A DNA stretch of 64,000 bases from Schauerella fraxinea (GTDB lineage Bacteria; Pseudomonadota; Gammaproteobacteria; Burkholderiales; Burkholderiaceae_B), in NCBI GenBank assembly GCA_030849965.1, contig JAVDKL010000001.1, forward strand, positions 434,001-498,000. Direction: 5' to 3'. Shown piece after piece: positions 25,677-33,821 of this stretch (its first letter is position 1; each line of letters begins with the position of its first letter). The notes under the pieces were generated by a model. The model did no database searches and had not been told where the DNA came from. It was given only the letters and a program-made list of their open reading frames with translations. The position numbers and the translations under genes are program-made.

Positions 25677-26762
25677 TCAGCCTGCAGCTTCACGCTGCAG
25701 CAATTCGCGTTTGCGTTCCACGCCCCATCGATAGCCGGATAGATCGCCGTCGCGGCGCACGACCCGATGGCAGGGAATCGCCACTGCCAGCCGGTTGGCG
25801 GCGCATGCTTGCGCGACGGCCCGTACGGCTTTCGGCTGCCCAATGCGCTGGGCAATATCGGTATAGCTCGCCGTGCGTCCCGGCGGAATCTCACGCAGCG
25901 CCTGCCACACGCGTTCTTGAAACGCCGTGCCGCGTACATCCAACGGCAGATTCAGGCCGATAGCAGGGGCTTCGATAAATCCCACGACCTCGGCGATCAA
26001 GCGTTCAAACGTGCCGTCGCCGCCGATCAGCCGGGCCTTGGGAAACTGATCCTGCAGATCGCGCACCAGCGCGTCGGGCTCCGGTCCCAGAAAAATGGCG
26101 CATATGCCGTGTTGGCTTTGCGCCACCAGAATGGCGCCCAAATTACATTGGCCAACGGCAAAGCGAATTTCGGCGTTGTGCCCGCCGTTGCGGTAATCCC
26201 GGGCGGGCATGCCGAGCAGCGCCTGGGAAGTTTCATAAAAGCGGCTGTTCGAGTTGAACCCCGCTTCGTAGATCGCAGCCGTAATGGTGCCGTTGGCCGC
26301 CGCCAGCTCATCGCGCATGCGGCGCGCGCGGGCAGCATTGGCGTAGGCCTTGGGCGTCACGCCGGTTTCTGCCTTGAACACCCGATGGAAGTGGAACGGG
26401 CTCATGCCGGCTTGCGCCGCCAGGTCGTCCAGATTGGGGAACGAGGCAGCGGTTTCGATCGCGCGGCACGCCTGCGCTACGAGCGCCGCACGCTTGGCGG
26501 CCGCTGCGGTGTGATCGGCATCGGCCCGGCGGCTGGGACGAAAACCCGCAGCCTCGGCGGCCGCCGCTGTGTCGAAGAAAATCACATTCTCTCGCTTCGG
26601 CAACCTCGCCGACGCGCTGGGGCGGCAATAGACCCCCGTCGTTTTGACGGCATAAACGAAGGCGTCGTCAGCTGTCGGATCGCGTGCCAACACGGCGTGC
26701 CAGCGGGCACTGTCGTCCGCGAAAAGATCGTTTACAGCTAAGGGATGCGAGATCGTTGACAT
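25677..26762 (-). CDS. ada: Ada bifunctional regulator / O6-methylguanine-DNA methyltransferase with altered N-terminal zinc site
   Basis: Domains in order: N-terminal Ada metal-binding domain (residues 30-85), AraC-type helix-turn-helix (about 95-185) and C-terminal O6-alkylguanine transferase with the active-site PCHRV (Cys 331). Canonical Ada binds zinc through four cysteines (38, 42, 69, 72 in E. coli) with Cys38 as methyl acceptor. Here only Cys46 remains: the other positions are Ala50, Ser77 and Ala80, with the exact spacing kept. The repair domain appears intact, but zinc binding and methylphosphotriester sensing probably differ or are lost. It is 361 residues long and divergent from nudC. 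Confidence 0.88.
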   Translation of the reverse strand: MSTISHPLAVNDLFADDSARWHAVLARDPTADDAFVYAVKTTGVYCRPSASARLPKRENVIFFDTAAAAEAAGFRPSRRADADHTAAAAKRAALVAQACRAIETAASFPNLDDLAAQAGMSPFHFHRVFKAETGVTPKAYANAARARRMRDELAAANGTITAAIYEAGFNSNSRFYETSQALLGMPARDYRNGGHNAEIRFAVGQCNLGAILVAQSQHGICAIFLGPEPDALVRDLQDQFPKARLIGGDGTFERLIAEVVGFIEAPAIGLNLPLDVRGTAFQERVWQALREIPPGRTASYTDIAQRIGQPKAVRAVAQACAANRLAVAIPCHRVVRRDGDLSGYRWGVERKRELLQREAAG

Positions 26763-26909
26763 GATGATCTTGAATGAAAAGCTCCGATGAGGTCACTGTA
26801 GGCGTACGCCGGCGCGAGAAAAATTCGTTTCTTGCGATTGAACTATGCCATTTCGATATCGGATTTTCTTCTACTATCGTTCTTATCAAGCATGCGATGA
26901 GGAAGTACT

Positions 26910-27680
26910 GTGAATTTCGTGTTTCGGGGTGATGAACTGCTGGTCGATGACACGTCCAGCGCCTTGCCGGATGACGGCATTTTCGACACCGCGGGCTTGG
27001 CCGCCGTCAATGCGCAGTCGCTCTGGCGCCAACCCGACAAACCGGGCCGTACCGCTTTTGTCGAACGCGCGAGCGACGCACCGCCAGGATTTGCCTTCAA
27101 GAAATTACGTTCGCTGTTCGGCGTGCTCGACGATGCCACCATGGCGCTCGCTGGCCGAGCCTTTCAAATTGCCGAATGGGCCCGCACGCATCGCTATTGT
27201 GGCGCGTGTGCCACCGCCACGGTGCAATCCGATACCGAATTTTGCATGCGCTGCCCGCAGTGCGGATTATCGGCCTATCCGCGAATTTCGCCGGCCATGA
27301 TGGTGCTGATCAAGAAGGGCGACCAGATTTTGCTCGCCAAGCACACCGGCTCGCCCACCGCGCGACATACCGCGCTCGCAGGATTTGTCGAAGTTGGGGA
27401 GAGCATCGAGCAAACCGTGCATCGCGAGGTATTTGAGGAGGTGGGCCTGCGGGTGCATAACCTGCAGTACTTCGGTAGCCAACCGTGGCCATTCCCGCAT
27501 TCGCTAATGGTGGCGTATACCGCCGACTATCTGAGCGGCGAGATCGCCGTGCAGGAAGACGAGATTGCCGAAGCGCGGTGGTTCGGGCCGCACGACACAT
27601 TGCCCGAGATTGCCGGTCGCATGTCGATTGCCGGCTTGTTGATTCGGGCCCATTTGCCGGGCGGCCCAACCGACCGCTAG
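26910..27680 (+). CDS. nudC: NAD+ diphosphatase / decapping enzyme NudC
   Basis: This Nudix hydrolase cleaves NADH and removes NAD caps from RNA. The 256-residue protein has the zinc ribbon of this group (C-x2-C and C-x2-C around HRYCGAC and CMRCPQC near residues 92-118), a Nudix box GFVEVGESIEQTVHREVFEE near residue 155, and the diagnostic SQPWPFPHSLM near residue 190. The start is GTG with GAGGAAG just upstream. Its stop overlaps the stop of the convergent small gene by four bases. Confidence 0.92.
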   Translation: MNFVFRGDELLVDDTSSALPDDGIFDTAGLAAVNAQSLWRQPDKPGRTAFVERASDAPPGFAFKKLRSLFGVLDDATMALAGRAFQIAEWARTHRYCGACATATVQSDTEFCMRCPQCGLSAYPRISPAMMVLIKKGDQILLAKHTGSPTARHTALAGFVEVGESIEQTVHREVFEEVGLRVHNLQYFGSQPWPFPHSLMVAYTADYLSGEIAVQEDEIAEARWFGPHDTLPEIAGRMSIAGLLIRAHLPGGPTDR

Positions 27681-27892
27681 CCGCGGCGCCGCATCGGTAC
27701 GCGCTGAGCGGCGGTTGCGTTCTTTTCGATCGCAGCTTCGACGACTTCGCGGGCATGGCGCAGCTCGTAAGCGGCCTGGGCATATGCAGCGTAGTCAAGC
27801 GAGGCAAGTGGCTTTGCTGCATCGTCGGCCACTGCTTCATAACGCTCACTGGCATCCTGAAGATTCGAGAGCGCATTCTCCAACTTCATCAT
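27677..27892 (-). CDS. Small helical protein of unknown function, 71 residues
   Basis: The predicted protein (MMKLENALSNLQDASE) is short, charged and mostly helical, ending in a basic RVPMRRRG tail. AGGAG lies 5 bases before the first of two adjacent ATG codons, which supports real translation. I do not recognise a family. Its stop codon overlaps that of nudC on the other strand. Confidence 0.6.
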   Translation of the reverse strand: MMKLENALSNLQDASERYEAVADDAAKPLASLDYAAYAQAAYELRHAREVVEAAIEKNATAAQRVPMRRRG

Positions 27893-27945
27893 TGCTCCTA
27901 AGTGCTTGCAGGCGCGAATGCGCCGGCTCCTCAGGACATACGCGC

Positions 27946-27967
27946 GACGCATTGATTTGGATGCGTC
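27946..27967. terminator. Hairpin downstream of the DUF1275 gene
   Basis: A 7-bp perfect stem (GACGCAT at 27946, ATGCGTC at 27961, 8-base loop) lies about 54 bases after the DUF1275 stop on the minus strand. There is no U-tract. A smaller stem, GGCGC-GAAT-GCGCC, lies nearby at 27911. Confidence 0.35.
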
Positions 27968-28020
27968 GAAATGGTAACGGGATGCGCCCAAATCTTCGAA
28001 TATCTATTAAATGCGGGATG

Positions 28021-28788
28021 TTAGTGACGCTTTTGCGGACGATGCGCACTGTAGGCAGCAGCGTCCTTGACGAGCGGCGGCAGCGAAAGGGCAAGCAATA
28101 TCGCCGCCAGAGGAACGACGCAAACGAATCCCAGGTGCTGGAATCCAACCGCGCCTGCGATGCCCCCCGTCACGAACATCACAATCAGACCCGTGCACGT
28201 GCGCAAACGTTGGGCGTCATGACGTACGGCGCGGCGTTCATTTTCATCGGTCGCTCGGTTCCAATACAGCATCTTGCCCAGCTCCATGCCCAGATCCGTG
28301 ATATTGCCTGTCATGTGGGTGGTTCGAATGCCACCCCGGGAGGTTTTCGAACCCACTGCGTTTTGCAGACCCATGATGAATGACAGCAAGAGCACCGTTG
28401 TGGGTACGGCAAACGGGGTGTTCCAAGCCAACGTCATGGCGCCGGCGAGTCCAAACGGAAACAACAGCGCTGCCTCGAGCAAGAGCGGCAAGGCATAGAC
28501 ACTCTGCAGACGATGCTGGCGGCCCCAGTTCACGAGCATCGCGCACACCGAAGCCCCCGAGATGAAAGACAAGATCGCCCCCAGCGCGCCAAGCAGGATG
28601 CGCATGTCACCCATCACCAAGCCGTCGGCGAACTGCGACGCAAATCCCGTCATGTGCGACGTATACACGTGCAGCACCAGAAATCCGCCTGCGTTGATCG
28701 CTCCGGCGTTGAAAGCGAGCAAGAGACCGAACATGCGGTTGGTGGACGGCGAACGATGCCGACTGGTTAGAAAGCGCAGACGGCGCAT
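28021..28788 (-). CDS. DUF1275 (YoaK-like) membrane protein
   Basis: This 255-residue membrane protein has about six helices. It shows family features: AGAINAGGFLVLHVYTSHMTGF near residues 28-49, read as two adjoining segments, and QNAVGSKTSRGGIRTTHMTGN near residue 145. The paired TSHMTG and TTHMTG motifs show an internal duplication typical of DUF1275. The function is unknown. The start at MRRLRFL follows a GAGAGG site and an earlier ATG is not needed. Confidence 0.8.
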   Translation of the reverse strand: MRRLRFLTSRHRSPSTNRMFGLLLAFNAGAINAGGFLVLHVYTSHMTGFASQFADGLVMGDMRILLGALGAILSFISGASVCAMLVNWGRQHRLQSVYALPLLLEAALLFPFGLAGAMTLAWNTPFAVPTTVLLLSFIMGLQNAVGSKTSRGGIRTTHMTGNITDLGMELGKMLYWNRATDENERRAVRHDAQRLRTCTGLIVMFVTGGIAGAVGFQHLGFVCVVPLAAILLALSLPPLVKDAAAYSAHRPQKRH

Positions 28789-29005
28789 TAGGGCAAACCT
28801 CTCAACCAGGATGAATAAATGCTTGGAGAACTTTACATCCAGAATTGTGTCCGTGCGGATCATCCCCTTTACCTATGACGCCCATGCAGCCGGCGCGTCC
28901 TTTGTGACAGAGGCCGCCTACAAACGGCGAGTATGCGGACGGCATGCGCTTGTGATCTCAAATCCGCAGGGCTAGGATGAACCGCGAATAGAAGAGGACA
29001 TCTCG
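28789..29005. other. Divergent intergenic region, nothing recognised
   Basis: This 217-bp region between DUF1275 and DUF2501 genes should contain both promoters. No operator or repeat stood out. GAGGA lies before the DUF2501 ATG. Confidence 0.4.
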
Positions 29006-29473
29006 ATGCGTAAATATTTGAATGCGATTGCCCTTGCCGCCGCTGCGGCGAGCCTTCTCCCCGTGAGCGCCGCTCAAGCCCAATTGATGGATGCCGTCAA
29101 AGGTCAGCTTGGCGGACTGGGGCAGGGAAGCGCCGCGGGCAGCACGACCAATGCGTCAGGACTGGGTGGCATGTCGATGTCGTCGATGACCTCCGGCAGC
29201 ATGGGTAACGTGGCCGGGGTGCTGGAGTTCTGCATGAAGAATAATTATTTGAATGCGAACGCGGCCACCGGCGTGAAAGATAAGCTGCTTGGAAAATTGT
29301 CGGGAGCTACTCCCGAAGCCAAGAAAACCGACACGGGCTATATGGCGGGTTTGGGCGGCCTGTTGACCGGCAAAGACGGCCAAAATGTTGACCTCAAAGG
29401 CGGCGGGCTCAAGCAGGAGTTGACCAAGAAAGCCTGTGATCAAGTCCTCAAGCAGGGCAAGTCGTTCCTGTAA
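29006..29473 (+). CDS. DUF2501 exported protein (YjjA-like)
   Basis: This 155-residue protein has a clear signal peptide (MRKYLNAIALAAAAASLLP, cut after AAQA) and a Gly/Ser/Met-rich mature N terminus. The conserved C-terminal core includes EFCMKNNYLNA near residue 74, GYMAGLGGLL near 111 and KACDQVLKQGKSFL at the end. The two cysteines in the core (C76 and C144 approximately) may pair. The function of the family is unknown; it is probably periplasmic. Confidence 0.8.
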   Translation: MRKYLNAIALAAAAASLLPVSAAQAQLMDAVKGQLGGLGQGSAAGSTTNASGLGGMSMSSMTSGSMGNVAGVLEFCMKNNYLNANAATGVKDKLLGKLSGATPEAKKTDTGYMAGLGGLLTGKDGQNVDLKGGGLKQELTKKACDQVLKQGKSFL

Positions 29474-29513
29474 ATTTATTCGACTCGAATTGCGCCACGC
29501 ATAGGAGCAGGTC

Positions 29514-29903
29514 ATGTCTACTCGTTTTCTCACGCGATCATCCATGGCGCTTTTCGCCGCCGGTCTGTTCGCCACCAGTGCCGGGGCGCACCACGGTTGG
29601 TCGTGGGCCGACGCTGAACAAATCCAGTTATCCGGCACGGTAAAAGCAGTACAGATCGCACCGCCCCATCCCACAATGGATATCGAAACCACAAACGACG
29701 GGGTATGGCGCGTCGAATTGGGCAATCCCTCGCAAACCCAGCGATCGGGCTTCGTGGAAGGGTCGGCCAAAGTGGGCGACACGATCACCGCCACCGGTAA
29801 CCGCGCTGAAGATCACGCCGAGAAGCGGATGAAAGCCGTGCAGGTTACCGTTGGCGGTAAAACGTACGACATCTACCCCGAGCGCATCCAGGCAAAGCGT
29901 TAG
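29514..29903 (+). CDS. DUF6152 periplasmic protein
   Basis: This 129-residue exported protein has a signal peptide ending SAGA and begins its mature part with HHGWSW, the hallmark of the DUF6152 family. A small beta-barrel-like remainder follows (SGTVKAVQIAPPHP, VEGSAKVGDTITATG). The N-terminal HH could bind a metal such as copper, but this is inferred only. It is followed 25 bases later by a membrane protein gene, a pairing often seen for this family. Confidence 0.78.
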   Translation: MSTRFLTRSSMALFAAGLFATSAGAHHGWSWADAEQIQLSGTVKAVQIAPPHPTMDIETTNDGVWRVELGNPSQTQRSGFVEGSAKVGDTITATGNRAEDHAEKRMKAVQVTVGGKTYDIYPERIQAKR

Positions 29904-29928
29904 CACCGGCAAAGCGATAACACACGCA

Positions 29929-30393
29929 ATGCTCGACTGGATAGGCAGCCTCGCGCCCGCTGTATATCTGCAGCGATCGCCCAATGTGTATGTGTTCGTG
30001 AATGCGGCACACATTGCAGCGCTGGGCGTCTTGATCGGCGCGATCGTGGCACTCGACTGCCGCATGCTGGGTGCAGCACGCGCGCTCCCGTTCGGGATCA
30101 TCGGGCCGTACCTCTCGCGTCTTGCCCGCTATGGATTGATCGCAGCAATGGCGACTGGGCTATGGCTGTTTTCCGTGCGGCCCCACGAATACGTCGAGAA
30201 TTCGGCCTTTTTGATCAAAGTCGGACTGGTCGTATTGGGCGTGTTGAATGCGGCATGGCTGCATCGCCGCGCCGCCTGGCGCCGCGCGCTCGACGCGGGT
30301 GAAATTTCGACTGCCTTGCGCCTGCACGCATCAGCGTCGCTCACAGTGTGGTTTGGTGCCGTTTTGGCTGGGCGTTGGATCGGTTTTCTTTAG
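29929..30393 (+). CDS. DUF6644-like small membrane protein
   Basis: This 154-residue protein has four hydrophobic helices (near residues 22-42, 62-82, 92-112 and 130-150). It starts MLDWIGSLAPAVYLQRSP; the YVFVNAAHI and SVRPHEYV segments resemble DUF6644 membrane proteins that accompany DUF6152. The function is unknown. The last codons and stop (encoding GRWIGFL) form the first unit of a 20-bp tandem repeat. Confidence 0.65.
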   Translation: MLDWIGSLAPAVYLQRSPNVYVFVNAAHIAALGVLIGAIVALDCRMLGAARALPFGIIGPYLSRLARYGLIAAMATGLWLFSVRPHEYVENSAFLIKVGLVVLGVLNAAWLHRRAAWRRALDAGEISTALRLHASASLTVWFGAVLAGRWIGFL

Positions 30394-30433
30394 ATTGGAT
30401 CGGTTTCCTTTAGGTTGGATCGGTTTCCTTTAG
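30374..30433 (+). repeat. Three exact 20-bp units starting inside the 3 prime end of the preceding gene
   Basis: The units are 30374-30393, 30394-30413 and 30414-30433, each about GTTGGATCGGTTTCCTTTAG, with two differences between unit 1 and unit 2. Unit 1 is the gene's own last codons plus the TAG stop, so the other two look like direct tandem copies of the gene end. Confidence 0.9.
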
Positions 30434-30528
30434 CGGTCACGTCAGAAGTAGGGAACATCTGGACTGCAGGCTTTTTCCACCTGCGTTACGCTTGACGGCA
30501 GTTCAGACCACTTCCGTTTGCATCCTCC

Positions 30529-31725
30529 ATGAATACCACCAGCGCACCCGTTTTCACCACCATCGACGATCTGCAATATATTCAAGACGAGCTGGCAACC
30601 ATCCGCCAGGGTTTCCATCAGCGCCCCGAACTCGCCTACAAGGAAAACGCCACCTCGAGCTTCATTATCGAGAAACTCCAGTCCTGGGGTTACACCGTCA
30701 CCACCGGCATTGCCGGCACGGGTCTGGTGGCGACGATGAAGGTAGGTGCCGGTACGAAACGGCTCGGCCTGCGCGCCGATATGGATGCCTTGCCGATTGC
30801 CGAACAAACGGGTTTGCCTTACGCCAGCGAGCACACGGGACTGATGCATGCCTGTGGCCACGATGGCCATATGACGATGCTGCTCGGCGCCGCGAAGCAT
30901 TTGGCGTTGACGAAAAATTTCTCCGGCACACTCAATCTCATTTTTCAACCTGCGGAAGAGGCTGGCTCTAACAGCGGCGGCAAGACGATGGTCGAAGAGG
31001 GACTCTTCGATCGTTTTCCGTGCGATGTGATTTACGCCATTCACAATCATCCCGGTGCACCGCAAGGGCAGTTTCTGTTTCGTGAAGGGACGTTTCTGGC
31101 CGCAGGCGATCGCGTATTCATCAAAGTGTTTGGGCATGGTGGCCATGCCGCGCGCCCGCATCACTCGGTCGACACTGTGGTGGTCTGTGCCGCGATCGTG
31201 ATGGCATTGCAGACGATCGTGTCCCGCAATATCGATCCCAATGAGTCGGCCGTGGTGACGGTAGGACGCATGCGCTGTGGCGATGCATTGAACGTGATTC
31301 CGGCCGAAGGCGAAATCGGCATCTCGGTACGTTCCTTCGACCCCGAAGTGCGCAAAAAACTGAAAGAGCGCATCGAGCGCATTTGCCATTCGACCGCCGA
31401 GGCGTATGACGCGCGCGTCGAAATCGATTACATCGCCGGCTACCCAGTCGTCGATAACGACATCGCCGCAAATGCACTGGCGCTATCCGTGGCGCGTGAA
31501 CTCGTGGCGGAAGACGACATCGTCGAAAACACGCCGCGGCGCATGGGCAGCGAAGACTTCGCCTATATGCAGCAGGTGGTGCCGGGTGCCCTGGTGCGGT
31601 TGGGCAATGGCCCGTCAGACGGCGGACGCGATCTGCATAATCCGAAGTTCGATTTCAACGACGCCAATTTGAGCGTGGGTGCAGCCTTCTGGTGCCGGCT
31701 CACAGAGCGCTTCCTCAGCGCTTGA
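30529..31725 (+). CDS. M20 family metallo-amidohydrolase (hippurate/N-acyl amino acid type)
   Basis: This 398-residue enzyme hydrolyses the amide of N-acyl amino acids or related compounds using two metals. Visible ligands and motifs are GLRADMDALP near residue 80, HACGHDGH with Cys 109 and His 111, QPAEE at 140-144, and HGGHAARPHHSVD for the dimerisation domain near 205. Length fits the HipO/AbgB group. It stands alone after the 20-bp repeat. An 8-bp array begins at its stop codon. Confidence 0.85.
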   Translation: MNTTSAPVFTTIDDLQYIQDELATIRQGFHQRPELAYKENATSSFIIEKLQSWGYTVTTGIAGTGLVATMKVGAGTKRLGLRADMDALPIAEQTGLPYASEHTGLMHACGHDGHMTMLLGAAKHLALTKNFSGTLNLIFQPAEEAGSNSGGKTMVEEGLFDRFPCDVIYAIHNHPGAPQGQFLFREGTFLAAGDRVFIKVFGHGGHAARPHHSVDTVVVCAAIVMALQTIVSRNIDPNESAVVTVGRMRCGDALNVIPAEGEIGISVRSFDPEVRKKLKERIERICHSTAEAYDARVEIDYIAGYPVVDNDIAANALALSVARELVAEDDIVENTPRRMGSEDFAYMQQVVPGALVRLGNGPSDGGRDLHNPKFDFNDANLSVGAAFWCRLTERFLSA

Positions 31726-31844
31726 GAGCCTGATCTTTTGAGCTTTTAATCCTTTGGTAATTTAGTCCTTGGGTCCTTCGGTTCTTCGGTTCTTCGGTCC
31801 TTCGGTCCTTGTCCTTTGATCTTTTAATCGCTTTGATCTCCTGA
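31718..31844 (+). repeat. 8-bp tandem array starting at the M20 gene stop codon
   Basis: About fifteen units with consensus TCCTTCGG/TCTTTTGA run from the last codons of the M20 gene (GCGCTTGA contains its stop). Most units are exactly 8 bp; the inner ones are TCCTTGGG, TCCTTCGG, TTCTTCGG, TTCTTCGG and TCCTTCGG. Many outer units end in TGA, TAA or TAG, as does the founding unit. Confidence 0.85.
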
Positions 31845-31863
31845 ACCCTGCAGCAGTAGATCG

Positions 31864-31901
31864 GCCCGGTTCATCAACGCCGTCACGATGATGAACCGGG
31901 C
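31864..31901. terminator. Hairpin between the M20 and LysR genes
   Basis: This is a 13-bp perfect inverted repeat, GCCCGGTTCATCA (31864) and TGATGAACCGGGC (31889), with a 12-base loop between convergent genes. It has no U-tract on either side. It probably ends or stabilises both messages. Confidence 0.55.
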
Positions 31902-31922
31902 GCACGTGTGCCGTTGAACCGG

Positions 31923-32786
31923 TCATCCCGCCCGAATATCGCCGATCAACGCCTCGAACAATCGCGCGTAAGGCGATTCCCGTGGATACAGCAGGCCCAG
32001 TTTGCGCGTGAGCCCGTTGGTCGGCAGCGGCAGCACGCGAACGTTTGATGGCACGCTTTCTGGGCGATAACAATTGGGTACCAGCGATACCCCGAGCCCC
32101 ATGCCCACGAGCATCAAAATACCGTCGGGTGAGTCCATTTCGAATCGCTCATGCGGCTGAATGCCGTGTTCCTGCAGATACTGTTCGGCCAGTGCGCCGC
32201 CCCAGGTGCGGCGGTCGTAGCGCATGAACGGTTGCTCGGCGAGCAAGGTTTTGAGCGCAGTGTGTGCAAGCTGCGCTGGCGCAAGTACGACCAGCGGCTC
32301 CACCCGTACCGTTTCCCACACATAAGGCTTGGGCAGTTTAAAGGGTGGGGCGACCAACAGCGCCGCGTCGACCTTGCCCACAAGCACCTGGTGATATAGA
32401 TCGTGCGAGGCGCCGATCTCAATCGTGGCGTCCAGTAGCGGATAGCGGTCCGACACCTGTTTGAGCAACTCCGGCATCACATTCGTCAGCGCCGTACGTA
32501 TCGTTCCGACACGCAGCCCCCCGGGAAAACCGTCGCTTGCCACGGCAGATTTCAGGCTGCGCATATCGCGTTGAAATCGGCGCGCGTGCGAAAGCAACCG
32601 CGCGCCGCCTTCCGTGATGCGAACAAAGCGCCCGGACCGGATAACGAGCGGCACGCCAAACTCCCGTTCCAGAGAGCGCAAGCGTTGCGCGAGCGCCGTG
32701 GGCGTAATGCTCATGCGTCGCGCCGCTTCGGCCATCGAGCCGCATTCGGCCACCATCACAAACGTATCGATATAGCGTGTATCCAC
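31923..32786 (-). CDS. LysR-type transcriptional regulator
   Basis: This 287-residue LysR regulator has an N-terminal helix-turn-helix (AEAARRMSITPTALAQRLRS, residues 19-38) and a C-terminal effector-binding domain. It is divergent from the RraA-like aldolase and Bug genes, so it most likely controls them in response to the transported acid. The effector is unknown. Confidence 0.88.
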   Translation of the reverse strand: MDTRYIDTFVMVAECGSMAEAARRMSITPTALAQRLRSLEREFGVPLVIRSGRFVRITEGGARLLSHARRFQRDMRSLKSAVASDGFPGGLRVGTIRTALTNVMPELLKQVSDRYPLLDATIEIGASHDLYHQVLVGKVDAALLVAPPFKLPKPYVWETVRVEPLVVLAPAQLAHTALKTLLAEQPFMRYDRRTWGGALAEQYLQEHGIQPHERFEMDSPDGILMLVGMGLGVSLVPNCYRPESVPSNVRVLPLPTNGLTRKLGLLYPRESPYARLFEALIGDIRAG

Positions 32787-32970
32787 TGCTCAGAACCCGA
32801 CCGGAATGAGTAAAAACTATGTTTTAAACGCCTAAAAAAGACATTGTGCTTCGGTTACTTGAAACCCACAATGAGGCAGACTGAGACGGGGCAGTGTGCC
32901 TGCCTGACGTGCCGCGTTGCACGCACACCCCGGATCGCAGCAAAACAAATCAAAAGGGAGACCCCACACA
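32787..32970. promoter_or_regulatory. Divergent LysR/aldolase control region
   Basis: It holds an inverted repeat ATTGTG (32843) and CACAAT (32867) with an 18-base spacer, a possible LysR-type site. GGGAG before the ATG at 32971 is the likely ribosome-binding site. No firm promoter was found. Confidence 0.3.
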
Positions 32971-33696
32971 ATGTCCGTGGAATCATTGCCGCTTGACCAG
33001 AAAACGATCGACGTCCTTTTGGGTGTGACCACCGCCACGCTCACCACCGTGTTGCTCAAGAAAGGCCTGCGCAACGTGTGGCTGCGCGGCGCCATGCCGC
33101 TTGCGCCCGGGCGCAAACGTCTCGTGGGCCGTGCGTTCACATTGCGCTTTGTGCCGGCACGCGAAGATCTGGCCACCCCGGCTTCGTGGGGCTCGTCGAT
33201 TTCCACGCGCGCCGCCATCGAAGCGATGCCGTCAGGCGCGATTGCCGTGGTCGATGCCATGGGCGTGAAGGATGCCGGGATTTTTGGCGACATCCTGTGC
33301 GCACGGATGCAGAAGCGCGGTGTGGCCGCATTGGTCACCGATGGCGTCGTGCGCGATGCCGAAGGGGTGCTGGCGAGCAACTTGCCCGTGTGGTGCAGCG
33401 GCGCTGCGGCACCGCCGTCCGTGGCCGGGTTGACGTTCGTGGGCTGGCAGGAGCCCATCGGCTGCGGCGGTGTGGCCATCATGCCCAACGACGTGCTGGT
33501 ACTCGACGGCGACGGCGCAGTGCTCATCCCGGCGGACTTGCTCGACGCCGTGGTCGACGCAGCCGCGGAGCAGGAGCGGCTCGAAGGCTGGATCATGCAG
33601 CAAGTCGAAGCCGGCGAGAAGTTGCCCGGCCTTTATCCGCCCAATAAGGAAAATCAGGCGCGCTACGACGCCTGGCGGGCCACGCAGAAAACGTGA
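32971..33696 (+). CDS. RraA-like 4-hydroxy-4-methyl-2-oxoglutarate / oxaloacetate aldolase
   Basis: This 241-residue protein is of the RraA/HMG aldolase family. The active-site pattern is clear: GIFGDILCARMQKRGVAALV near residue 108 with DGVVRDAEGV following near 128, where the Arg-Asp pair and upstream Asp bind pyruvate and the divalent metal. Members cleave 4-hydroxy-4-methyl-2-oxoglutarate or decarboxylate oxaloacetate in aromatic degradation. It is followed by a Bug gene and is divergent from LysR. A role in RNase E inhibition is unlikely because of the length and context. Confidence 0.82.
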   Translation: MSVESLPLDQKTIDVLLGVTTATLTTVLLKKGLRNVWLRGAMPLAPGRKRLVGRAFTLRFVPAREDLATPASWGSSISTRAAIEAMPSGAIAVVDAMGVKDAGIFGDILCARMQKRGVAALVTDGVVRDAEGVLASNLPVWCSGAAAPPSVAGLTFVGWQEPIGCGGVAIMPNDVLVLDGDGAVLIPADLLDAVVDAAAEQERLEGWIMQQVEAGEKLPGLYPPNKENQARYDAWRATQKT

Positions 33697-33703
33697 ATCC
33701 AAC

Positions 33704-33743
33704 GCGACCGCCTGCCGTTTGTGACAGATCGGCAGGCGGTCGC
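33704..33743 (+). terminator. Hairpin between the aldolase and Bug genes
   Basis: A 14-bp perfect inverted repeat, GCGACCGCCTGCCG (33704) and CGGCAGGCGGTCGC (33730), has a 12-base loop beginning seven bases after the aldolase stop. There is no U-tract. It could attenuate the message so that the Bug gene is read at a different level, or stabilise the upstream end. Confidence 0.6.
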
Positions 33744-33821
33744 CATATCCCGGCTGGAAGACACCAAGCGTCGAACGAACGCGGTCTTCACACGCCTATA
33801 ACAAATATAAGGAGCGAGACA

